Assembly (NCBI GenBank): GCA_028698305.1
Contig: JAQVDN010000001.1
Location: 1-64,000 of the forward strand
Direction: 5' to 3'
Source of the DNA: Candidatus Altimarinota bacterium
GTDB taxonomy: Bacteria; Patescibacteriota; Gracilibacteria; BD1-5; UBA6164
Length of the DNA: 64,000 nt
The position numbers and the translations under genes were made by a program. Below, in pieces: positions 49,797 to 58,522 of the stretch (positions within the stretch are counted from its first letter, which is position 1; every line of letters starts with the position of its first letter). The notes below the pieces were generated by a model. It worked only from the letters and a program-made list of their open reading frames with translations, was not told the DNA's origin and ran no database searches.

Positions 49797-50642
49797 TTAT
49801 ATCATTAATTTACCTTTTCTTGTTCTTAATATCCATTTAGAACTAGTTTTTTTTCTGCTTCTAGTTTTACCTCATAAAGCAATTTTTCACCAAGGTGTTT
49901 TTGGAGCTTTTAAACCGATTGGGTTATGTCATTCTCAACCTCAGTGTGGATGATCAACAGGATTCATAGATTTACCAAGAACTGTTGGTCTTTTTCACAT
50001 CCATCTAGATCTACCTGCCTTACCAATAACTATTTGGTTATGGTCGATATTTGATACTTGTCAAAGAGTAGCATAACATTTTTTATGAACTAATCTTATT
50101 TCTCCTGAAGGCATTTTTACTTGTGTATATTCACCTTCTTGAGAAGCAATTGTACCAAATGAACCAGCAGATCTAATAGAAGAAGCACCACTTCAAACTA
50201 TTAATTCTAAATTGTAAACTTGCATTCCTGTAGGAATATTTCAAATTTCCATTCTATTACCATTTTCAAGAGAAGTTTTTTCAGCAGTAACTATTGTGTT
50301 ACCAACTTTCATATCTTTGTGAGCGATAACATATCTTCTTTCACCATCTTTATAACAAACTAATGCGATGAAAGCTGATCTATATGGATCATATTCGATT
50401 GTTTCAACTCTAGCTTCGATTCCTTTTTTATCAACTCCGTAGAAATCTACTAATCTATATCTTTTTGCATGACCACCTCATTGGTGTCTAACTGTAATTG
50501 TTCAAGTATTATTTCTACCTGAATGTTTTTGTAATTTTACTGTAAGTGCTTTATAAGGTGAAGAAGTAGTTATTTCTTCAAAAGTATTTACAGACATTCA
50601 TCTTCTACCCGGAGTAGTAGGTTTAAATTTTTTAATTCCCAC
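49797..50642 (-). CDS. rplB: 50S ribosomal protein L2 (uL2)
   Basis: This 281-residue core protein supports peptidyl-transferase activity. Diagnostic blocks are GIKKFKPTTPGRRGMSV at the start, VGSGASSIRSAGSFGT, and SMNPVDHPHGGGEGH containing the conserved His and Gly residues. The start is GTG at 50642: it is in frame, immediately precedes the conserved GIKKFKP, and no ATG is available upstream. Confidence 0.96.
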
Positions 50643-50664
50643 TGTCTTATTTTTAAGAACTAAA

Positions 50665-50961
50665 TTATTTTGTAATTGTAAAATCTAAAGTAGCTTTTGC
50701 ATCTTTTAATGTAACATAAGCTTTTTTACTAGATCTTTTTCTTAATTGCATTCATTTTTTTCTACCATACTTGAATTTTTCTCTAGTATGAAGAACATTA
50801 ACACTATCAACATCTACTCAATAGATTTCTTTAATTGCTTTTTTAATATCTATTTTAGTAGCATCATCTGAAACTTCGAAAACATAAGCATTTTTAACTA
50901 AACTTAAGTTTGCAGTTTTTTCAGTTGTTATAGGTTTTTTTAATATTCTAAATAATCTCAT
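50665..50961 (-). CDS. rplW: 50S ribosomal protein L23 (uL23)
   Basis: This 98-residue exit-site protein is a docking site for trigger factor and SRP. KKPITTEKTANL, VNVLHTREKFKYGRKK and the terminal AYVTLKDAKATLDF match the family. It lies 22 bases upstream of rplB. Confidence 0.96.
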
Positions 50962-50984
50962 ATTTATAATTGTTTAGATTAAAA

Positions 50985-51608
50985 TTATTTTGCTAAATTA
51001 TCTAAATTAGTTAAAGAATCTTTCACTAAAACTAATGTTTTATATTTTAATAAATCTTTAATATTTAAATAATCTACTAATATGCTTTTAACATATGGTA
51101 AGTTTGAAGCAGATTTTTCAATAACTTCATTTTTTGCTGAAATAGCAAGTAAAACATTTTTTTCATATGGTAATGCTTTAATAACAGTTTCCATATTTTT
51201 TGTTTTAACATCTTTAAATTCAATTTTATCAACAATAATTAATTCTTTATTTGCTAATTTTGAAGATAATACTGTAAATAAAGCTTTTCTTCTTTCTTTT
51301 TTATTCATAGAAAGAGTAAAGTTAGCATTGTTTCTAGGACCAAATGCAACTCAACCTTTTTTTCTGATTGGTGATCTATTTGCCCCCATTCTAGCTCTAC
51401 CTGTACCTTTTTGTTTATATATTTTTCTTGTAGACCCTCTTCTGTCTCATCTAGTTTTAGTATGTGCAACAACCATTCTATTATTAGCTAGTTGATATAC
51501 TAAAGCTCTGTGAACAAGTCCTTCATTTAGTTCTAATCAAAACACTGAAGAGTTTAATTCGATTTCTCAAATTGCTTTTCAAGCTTGATCAAATAAATTA
51601 GTTTTCAT
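50985..51608 (-). CDS. rplD: 50S ribosomal protein L4 (uL4)
   Basis: This 207-residue protein lines the tunnel and, in E. coli, regulates the S10 operon. The extended loop TKTRGDRRGSTRKIYKQKGT with GRARMGANRSPI and the block GGVAFGPRN-like region (here KGGVAFGPRNN) are diagnostic. An ATG at 51608 gives the full N-terminus, whereas the internal ATG near 51308 would leave a truncated protein. Confidence 0.96.
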
Positions 51609-51628
51609 GTGTAGTTTAATATAAATAA

Positions 51629-52234
51629 CTAAAAAATAATATTTACGAATGAATTTCTTCATCCAGGAACACCTCATCTTACACCAATAACTCCAATTTC
51701 TTTATTAACTAATTCAACTGGTACATTTTTGATTGTAAATTTAGTATTACCTAAGTGCCCATGCATTTTCTTACCTTTCATAGTTCTAGTAGGATGTCTA
51801 TTACCAATAGAACCAAGAGCTCTATGGAATTTAGAACCATGTGTAGCAGGACCTCAATGAAAGTTATGTCTTTTCATAGCTCATGTAAATCATTTTCATT
51901 TTGAAAATCATTCAACACTTACTTTTACATCACCTTCTAAAACATCTAATGCAACAACTTCTCAAACATTGTATCTTCCTTTTTCTTCAGTAGAAACTGG
52001 AAACTCTTTGATTTTTGAAAAAGAACTTTTATTTAAAGTTGTTTTTCATTCTGCTAATTCTGCATTAGCTCCATTTTTTAAAACTCAAACGATTATTGCA
52101 TCATAACCATCTTTTTCAAGAGTTTTAAATCATACTACTCTAAGTTCAGGAACTTGTAATAGAGTTACAGGGATAAATCTATCTCCTTTAACAACTCTAG
52201 TCATTTCTAACTTAGTAGTTATAATTCAAGCCAT
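51629..52234 (-). CDS. rplC: 50S ribosomal protein L3 (uL3)
   Basis: This 201-residue protein binds near the peptidyl-transferase centre. [20 protein letters not shown] at the start, [20 protein letters not shown] and [15 protein letters not shown] are diagnostic. It is the first gene of the cluster: rpsJ, which usually precedes it, is not found upstream. Confidence 0.97.
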
Positions 52235-52258
52235 ATAAAATACAGTTTACAAATATAA

Positions 52259-52311
52259 AGTTAGAGGTTAAACAATATTTGCAAGCAAACAGTTTAACTT
52301 AACCTCTCATA
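52259..52311 (-). promoter_or_regulatory. Leader hairpin of the ribosomal operon
   Basis: AGAGGTTAA (52263-52271) pairs with TTAACCTCT (52299-52307), with an inner TTAAAC/GTTTAA alternative. It lies in the roughly 100-base 5' leader of rplC. Position and shape recall the S10-operon leader that L4 controls in gamma-proteobacteria, but the structure itself is not homologous by eye. Confidence 0.55.
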
Positions 52312-52345
52312 AAAACTTTTCGTGATATTTCTAAAAAGCTTCGTG

Positions 52346-52373
52346 ATTATATAAAAAAGTTAAAAAATGTCAA
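52346..52373 (-). promoter_or_regulatory. Consensus promoter of the ribosomal operon
   Basis: On the minus strand TTGACA (52373-52368), a 16-base spacer and TATAAT (52351-52346) form a perfect-hexamer sigma-70 promoter about 110 bases upstream of rplC. Two copies of ATCACGAA (minus; plus coordinates 52319-52326 and 52340-52347) spaced 21 bases apart overlap the -10 and start region. Confidence 0.85.
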
Positions 52374-52486
52374 AAGAAAAATTTTATTTTATCTGTTATA
52401 TAATATATATGTAGATAAATACAATATTTTTTTGACTAAAATTATATTTATTTATACTTAAAATAATTAATATTTTAAAATACAAA

Positions 52487-54109
52487 ATGACAAAAAAACT
52501 TATTAGATTAGAAGAAGTAAATTTAACTCTAAATGAAGATGAAAACTTACTAAAACAAAAGATACTAAAAATATTAAACATAAAAGAAAATGAATTATTA
52601 AATTTTGAAATAGTAAAAAAGGCTGTTGATTCTAGAGATAAAAATAAGATACTTTTTGTATATTCTCTAAATATAGACACAAATGATAATGAAAAAATAA
52701 TATCTTCAAAAAGTCCTATTTTTCAAAAAAATTTAAAAAAACACAAGATAAGACTTATAGAACCTTTTATATACTCTATTAAAAAGGTAGATACAAAAAA
52801 AGTAAAACATCGCCCAGTTATAGTTTGAAGTTGACCATCTTGATTACTTTGTGCAACTATATTGGCTGAAGCTTGATTAAATCCAATAGTTTTAGAAAGA
52901 TGATCTGAGGTTAAACAAAGAGTTATAGATGTTTATAACCTATTTACAAAAAGAGAATTCAAAAAAGATAGTAATGTACAATTTTGAGAATGATGAGCCG
53001 GTACTTTTTCTGACTGAAAATTATATACGCTTGTAAATGATCCTAGAAGTAAATACATTTTTAGTGAATTTGTAAAATCTGGGGCTCCTGAAGAAATAAT
53101 GTATAGTGCAAGACCTCATATTGGTACAGATAGACTTAGATGAGTTGTTAGAAATATGAGAAAAAAAATCATATCTCTATGATGAGAAGTTAGATTTGAT
53201 ACTCTAGCAACAGATATAGAACTTGAAAATGGAAAAATAAAAAATGTAGTTTTACAAAACTGAGAAAAAATAGAAACTGATGACTTGATAATTGCTATAT
53301 GACACTCTGCTCGTGATACATACGAAATGTTGTATAATAGATGAATGGAAATAAAACAAAAACCATTTGCTGTTTGAGTTAGAATAGAACATAAAAGGGA
53401 GATGATAAATAAATCTCAATATGGTGAATCCTGCACTCATATAAAACTTTGAGCCGCAAGTTATAAATTGGTAAGCCATGACCCAGAAGAAAGATCAGTT
53501 TACAGTTTCTGTATGTGTCCAGGTTGACATGTAGTACTTGCAGCTAGTGAACCTTGAATGTTGACAGTAAATGGTATGAGTGAATATGCTCAAAACTCTA
53601 TAAATTCAAATAGTGCCTTACTTGTAAATGTAAATCCAAGTGACTTCTGAAGTGATCATCCTCTTGCATGAGTAGAATTTCAAAGAAAATGGGAAAAAGC
53701 GACATTTGAAGCTGGATGATGAAACTTTAATGCACCTGCTCAACTTGTATGAGATTTTTTAAAAAATATTCCTTCAAAGAAAATATGAAGTATAGATACT
53801 ACATATAAACCAGAATTAACATTTACAAGCCTAAATAATTGTTTGCCAGACTTTGTAATTAATGCTCTTAGAAAAGCACTTCCAGAACTGGATAAAAAAA
53901 TAAAGTGATTTGCAAATCCTGATGCTATACTTATATGAATAGAAGCAAGAACATCTTCTGTTATTCGTATGTTTCGTGATGATAATTGCGAATCAAACTT
54001 GAAATGAGTTTATCCAACTTGAGAATGAGCTTGATATGCTTGATGAATAACTTCATCTGCTATTGATTGACTTGTAGTTTGAGAAAAAATAATTGAAAAA
54101 TATCTATAA
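52487..54109 (+). CDS. FAD-dependent oxidoreductase, COG2509-like
   Basis: This 540-residue protein has an N-terminal domain of about 105 residues, then a dinucleotide-binding fold (VIVGSGPSGLLCATILAEAG at about 110-130, ERGSEVKQRV next). GGAGTFSDGKLYT, IGHSARDTYEML and the C-terminal GVYPTGEGAGYAGGI match the uncharacterised FAD-dependent dehydrogenases of COG2509. The fold is known to bind FAD; the substrate is unknown. The gene is divergent from the ribosomal cluster and is followed by a perfect palindromic terminator. Confidence 0.88.
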
Positions 54110-54143
54110 AAAATAATCGTAATATTACGATTATTTTTTATAG
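54104..54143. terminator. 40-bp perfect palindromic terminator
   Basis: The palindrome 54104-54143 (core ATCGTAATATTACGAT with A- and T-rich flanks) serves two convergent genes and overlaps both stop codons. Confidence 0.9.
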
Positions 54144-55031
54144 ATCAAATCATATTAAAATAGTTGCATCATATTCTCAAACTTTTTTAAATTTTTTAAT
54201 CAAATAATTATGAACCTCTAATCAAGGAGAACTAGAAACCGTTGAAGGTCGTCTAATTTCATGAAAACTAACCGCTGGAAATATAACCTTATTACCTAAT
54301 TTTAAAACTATTAAACTATCTGGATCTCTAAGTTTTTCATCATGTGTAACACAAAAAAGAACCTTTCTTTTAAGACACTCATATACTCAATGATTCCTGT
54401 CTTCTTCATGAGAAAAAATAAATTTTCTATCTTCATTATTTAATAAAACACACTCTAATATTCAAGGAATTGACAATAATTTTTTCATTTCATTTTCAAT
54501 AATAATTTTTTCAGTCTCTGTTTCTTTGTCTTCTAAAAGTTGATTAATACTAGTCACTTCTTGTCTTTGTTTGTCATCCATCAAAAATAAACCATTAATT
54601 ATCTTATAAACTTCTCAAACATTAGGTATGTATTTTGCTTCAAAATCTCAAGAAGCTCAAGCAGATGAACGAGCAAAAAATGTTCAATAATCAAACATAT
54701 AGTGAAAAATATTATTCTTTGAATATGCCATATCACGAATATTTTTATAATAAATATTCATATGATACATAGAAAATAATCAATTTCTAACCTTTATAAG
54801 AATTTTTTCATTGGATACAATAAAATAAGATTTATACCAAAAAAAATATTCTATAAAAAATATTAATATAACAATGATTAGAACAGATAATATTTGCAAT
54901 AATATTTGTCATCTAAATATATAAATAAAAATAATACTACTTAAAACTCAAATCTTTATAAATGATAATAAAAAATTTGAAATAAGTATAAGTTTATGTT
55001 GATGTTTTTTAAGTAAGATTATGTCTTTCAT
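54138..55031 (-). CDS. Membrane protein with a PH-like (bPH2) domain
   Basis: This 297-residue protein has two N-terminal transmembrane helices (about residues 14-65) and then the segment YFFWYKSYFIVSNEKILIKV with RNGLFSMYHMNIYYKNIRDM, typical of bacterial PH-like domains that follow membrane anchors. A charged, helical C-terminal half of unknown type comes next. It lies 1 base after mscL in the minus direction, so they form a two-gene operon. The function is unknown. Confidence 0.65.
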
Positions 55032-55032
55032 A

Positions 55033-55428
55033 TTATTTTTTTAATAAATCTCTAATTTCTTCAAGTAACAAAATATCATCAGCTTTTTTAGGAGCTTCAA
55101 CTTTGACTTCTTCTTTTTTAGAGATTTTTTCAGAAGTTTTTGATAATATAGAAACAAATATAAATATAGCAAATGCAATAATTATAAAATCAAATATAGA
55201 TTGTAAAAAATTACCATAAGTTATAGAACTATCTCAAATAGTATATTTTAATGATGTAAAATCTACTCATCATAAAACTATTCAAAAAACAGGAGTTATT
55301 ATATCTGCAACAAGTGAAGAAACTATTTTACCAAAAGCAGTTCAAATAACAACAGCAACTGCTAGATCGATAACATTTCCTTTTAATGCAAACTTCTTAA
55401 AATCTCAAATAAATTTTTTACAAAACAT
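55033..55428 (-). CDS. mscL: Large-conductance mechanosensitive channel MscL
   Basis: This 131-residue channel subunit relieves osmotic downshock. FKKFALKGNVIDLAVAVVIG is the N-terminal helix and TM1 with the gate, TM2 follows (QSIFDFIIIAFAIFIFV), and the C-terminal helix carries KKADDILLLEEIRDLL. Length is typical. Gly residues in TM1 (GTAFGK) are partly TGA. Confidence 0.95.
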
Positions 55429-55445
55429 AATAATATAATTAATTA

Positions 55446-55729
55446 TTAAAGTAATTTAATTGTAATGTTTTTTGGTAATTGTAAAGATATTTTTCAGCTT
55501 ATATTTCATGGTAATATTTCTGGTTCTATACTATAATCTAGGATTGGTTTAAGATTTTCTGTTGTTTCTTGTGTTCAATCATTGTCTATATCTTTTGAAT
55601 ATATTACTGCAGTATCATTATCGTTTAATACTTCTGTCCAGTTTATATCTAGTTCTTGTTTTCAATTTATTGTTTCTAGATTTCATAGCATAACTGTTCA
55701 TGTTCAGTTGTTTTGAAAATCATATACTA
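55446..55729 (-). pseudogene. Truncated cassette copy D of the 58.5-62.4 kb gene
   Basis: The minus strand encodes, without a start codon, residues homologous to the segment FQNNSTGTVMLGNLETINGK of the 1304-residue protein, through DYSIEPEILPGNISGKI. It then diverges to end SLQLPKNITIKLL and a TAA at 55446-55448. It lies beyond a terminator hairpin (55731-55762). It is the most downstream and shortest of three decayed copies. An internal ATG could allow a shorter product, which I consider unlikely. Confidence 0.7.
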
Positions 55730-55730
55730 A

Positions 55731-55762
55731 AAAATAAAGGAAAATAATTTTCCTTTATTTTA
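55731..55762 (-). terminator. Terminator between small gene C and cassette D
   Basis: An AAATAAAGGAAAAT stem pairs with ATTTTCCTTTATTT. The same hairpin recurs at 56897-56930 and 57995-58026, one per array unit. Confidence 0.8.
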
Positions 55763-55765
55763 AAT

Positions 55766-56212
55766 TTAATCTCTACATAGTTTTGATATTACTTCTTCAA
55801 AAATAAATAAATTATAATCATCATAATATAATCTTTTCTCATATGGAATATTATATCTAGGATATGCAAAATAATTATGTTTATATATAAACATATTAAA
55901 TAGTGATTCTAACTTAAATCAAAATATATATTTTTCTTCTCAATTATAATTACTTACATAATAACAATTTTTAATTGGTTTTATATCCGCACCATACCTT
56001 TCATTAAACTCATTAAGTGAAAAAAATCTTTCATCACCTTCTTTTATTGTTTCTAGTATAGGTTTAGCTTTCTCTAATTGTTTAAAATTATAGTTATCTA
56101 TATATATTCAATATCATTCTCTGACTATAAATAATATTAATAAAATTAAAAATCATATTTTAAATACTTTTATATTTATCAATTTAACAATTTTTTTAAT
56201 TTTTTCCTTCAT
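55766..56212 (-). CDS. Small membrane protein C of the cassette array
   Basis: This 148-residue protein starts MKEKIKKIVKLINIK, has one transmembrane helix (about residues 18-35), then a soluble domain with NFKQLEKAKPILETIKEG, FNERYGADIKPIKNCYYVSN and FGFKLESLFN, and a C-terminal Cys. It is paralogous to the proteins at 56934-57386 and 58029-58517. In this copy the Tyr-Ile repeat of the others is replaced by FNMFIYK. The function is unknown; it is probably surface-facing. Confidence 0.75.
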
Positions 56213-56217
56213 AATTT

Positions 56218-56897
56218 TTATTTAATTTTAAAATTCTTAATCAATTGTTCTAGTAGTTTGTTTATAACTTGAAAATCTTTATCTACATAATTTTCTCAGT
56301 TTTTTATTTCTAGCATATAGTATCAAGTATTTGGTATCTTTGTTGTCCATCACTTTTTTAACTCTAAACTTAGTTTATACATTCATGGTTCTAAATCAAC
56401 TATTTTATAGTTTCATTTATTATCTAGTTCTATGTATTGTTTTTCTTCTTTATTTTTATGTTTTTTGTTTTCTTTTTTGTCTTCTTTTTTATCTTTTCAT
56501 TTATTATTTTCTATTGTTTCTTTGTCTTCTTGTTTTTCTAATACTAGTTTTGTAGTTTTATTTAGTATTTCTTTTTCTAGTTGTTTTACTATTTGACTAC
56601 AATTTTTATTTCATATCTTTTTACATATTTCTTGTGGTAAATATAGTCATATTTTTCAACTTATATTTCATGGTAATATTTCTATTTCTGGTTCTATACT
56701 ATAATCTAGTATTGGTTTAAGATTTTCTGTTATTTCTTGTATTCAATCATTATCTAAATCTTTTAAATATATTACTGCAGTATCATTATCGTTTATTACT
56801 TCTTGCCAGTTTATACTTAGTTCTTGTTTTCAGTTTATTGTTTCTAGATTTCATAGCATAACTGTTCATGTTCAGTTATTTTGAAAGTCGTCTACTA
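56218..56897 (-). pseudogene. Truncated cassette copy C
   Basis: This 680-bp minus-strand fragment is homologous to the C-terminal about 220 residues of the 1304-residue protein. It starts abruptly at VDDFQNNGTGTVMLGNLET with no start codon and ends in LLEQLIKNFKIK and TAA. The middle has a shorter Lys/Glu linker than the parent. An in-frame ATG inside GTVMLG could start a protein of about 210 residues. It is followed after 5 bases by small gene C. Confidence 0.75.
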
Positions 56898-56930
56898 AAA
56901 AATAAAGGAAAATAATTTTCCTTTATTTAA
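56897..56930 (-). terminator. Terminator between small gene B and cassette C
   Basis: The stem AAATAAAGGAAAAT/ATTTTCCTTTATTT is located between the small gene and the start-less cassette, so cassette C is probably not transcribed from the upstream unit. Confidence 0.8.
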
Positions 56931-56933
56931 TTT

Positions 56934-57386
56934 TTATTCTTCACATGGATTTGAAATAACTCTTTCAAATATTTTTTTATTTATATCTTCTATACATTCT
57001 GGAGATCAATCACAAAAAATTTGTATAGGAGCATCATAACCAGGATATACAAAATAACTTTTTTTATATATATATATATATATTAATGATTCTAATTTAA
57101 ATCAAAATATATATGGATATTTTCAATTATAATTACTTATATCATAACAATTTTTAATAGGTTTAATTCAAGCATTATATCTTTCATTAAATTGTTTTAG
57201 ATTATAAAAATCTTTTGTATTTTCATCTATAGTTTCTAGATATGGTTTAACTTTTTCTAACTGTCTAAAATTATACATATCTACATAAACTGCATAAGAT
57301 TCTCTCAGTATAAATAATCATAACAATATAAAAACTATTATTTTAAAATATTTATTTTTAACTATATTTTTAATTTTTTCTTTCAT
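56934..57386 (-). CDS. Small membrane protein B of the cassette array
   Basis: This 150-residue paralog of gene C has a start (MKEKIKNIVKNKYFKII), a transmembrane helix, NFRQLEKVKPYLETIDEN, KPIKNCYDIS and a Cys-containing tail. A (TA)9 tract (57065-57082, plus coordinates) encodes the Tyr-Ile stretch. The tail has an extra Cys pair (FCDGSPEC) not found in A or C. It directly precedes the terminator of its unit. Confidence 0.75.
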
Positions 57387-57405
57387 AATTTTTTATTATT
57401 ATATA

Positions 57406-57995
57406 TTATTTAATTTTAAAATTCTTAATCAATTGTTCTAGTAGTTTGTTTATAACCTGAAAATCCTTATCTATATAATTTTCTCAGTTTTTTATTTCTA
57501 ACATATAGTATCAAGTTTGTGGAGTTTTTATTGTCCATCATTTCTTTAACTCTAAACTTAGTTTATACATTCATGGTTCTAAATCAACTATTTTATAGTT
57601 TCATTTAGTATCTAGTTCTATGTATTGTTTTTCTTCTTTGTTTTTACTTTTGTATTTTTTATCTTCTTTTTTATATTTTTCTTTTTCTTTATTTTTTCTG
57701 TTATTATCTTCTTTTGTTTCATCTATTGTTTCTTTATATTCTTGTTTTTCCAATACTAGTTTTGTAGTTTTATTTAGTATTTCTTTTTCTAGTTGTCTTA
57801 CTATTTGACTACAATTTTTATTTCATATCTTTTTACATATTTCTTGTGGTAGATATAGTCATATTTTTCAGCTTATATTTCATGGTAATATTTCTGGTTC
57901 TATACTATAATCTAGGATTGGTTTAAGATTTTCTGTTGTTTCTAGATTTCATAATATAACTGTTCATGTAGAGTTATTTTGGAAATCGTCTACTA
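57406..57995 (-). pseudogene. Truncated cassette copy B with an internal deletion
   Basis: This 590-bp fragment starts at VDDFQNNSTGTVILGNLET and ends FKIK TAA, homologous to the 3' end of the 1304-residue gene. Relative to the parent it lacks about 108 bp (36 codons, in frame) between two copies of GAAACA, the mark of a short-direct-repeat deletion. The parent's TVMLGN has become TVILGN, so the internal ATG is gone and no start remains. Confidence 0.8.
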
Positions 57996-58026
57996 AAAAA
58001 TAAAGGAAAATATTTTCCTTTATTTT
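57994..58026 (-). terminator. Terminator between small gene A and cassette B
   Basis: AAATAAAGGAAAATATTTTC-type hairpin, the third copy of the same element, directly downstream of small gene A. Confidence 0.8.
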
Positions 58027-58028
58027 AA

Positions 58029-58517
58029 TTAATCTCTACATGGATTTGAAATTGTTTCTATAAAATCATTTTTAATTCTATCTCAAGGTCAACCTGAATA
58101 ATACATTGGATCAAAAGGTAAATCATACTTAGGGTATGCAAATAGCTTTGTTCTATATATATATATATATATTAATGACTCTATTTTAAATCAAAATATA
58201 TATTTTTCATCTCAATTATAATTTATTACATAATAGCAATTTTTAATTGATTTTATATCTGCATTATATTTTTGATTAAATTCTTTTAAACTATAAAATC
58301 TTCCATCAGTTTCTGGTATAGATTCAAGTATAGGCTTAGCTTTCTCTAATTGTTCAAAATTATATCTATCTATTGCTATCTTATCTTTTTCAAATGTAAA
58401 ACTATATATTGCAACTAATATAAAACTCAATATTAATAATAATAAAAATCATATAAAAAATTTAATTATTATTCTGAAATATTTATTCTTAACTATATTT
58501 TTAATTTTTTCTTTCAT
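58029..58517 (-). CDS. Small membrane protein A of the cassette array
   Basis: This 162-residue paralog has MKEKIKNIVKNKYFRIIIKF, one transmembrane helix (about residues 15-40), NFEQLEKAKPILESIPETDG, NQKYNADIKSIKNCYYVIN and a C-terminal SNPCRD. A (TA)9 tract (58154-58171) encodes its Tyr-Ile stretch. Its start lies 5 bases after the stop of the 1304-residue gene, so it is probably co-transcribed with the parent. The first copy in transcription order, it is likely the functional one. Confidence 0.78.
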
Positions 58518-58522
58518 ATTTT

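Noticed and set aside
51082-51495. Plus-strand open frame of 137 codons
   Set aside because: It is antisense to rplD, which has intact L4 motifs.
57065-57082. CRISPR or satellite array
   Set aside because: The TA tracts are short, coding and unaccompanied by spacers. No CRISPR repeat-spacer pattern was seen anywhere in the window.
55446-57995. Three truncated cassettes as ordinary functional genes
   Set aside because: They lack a start codon at their homology boundary, lie directly behind a terminator, and one has lost even the internal ATG. They may still matter as a recombination reservoir.
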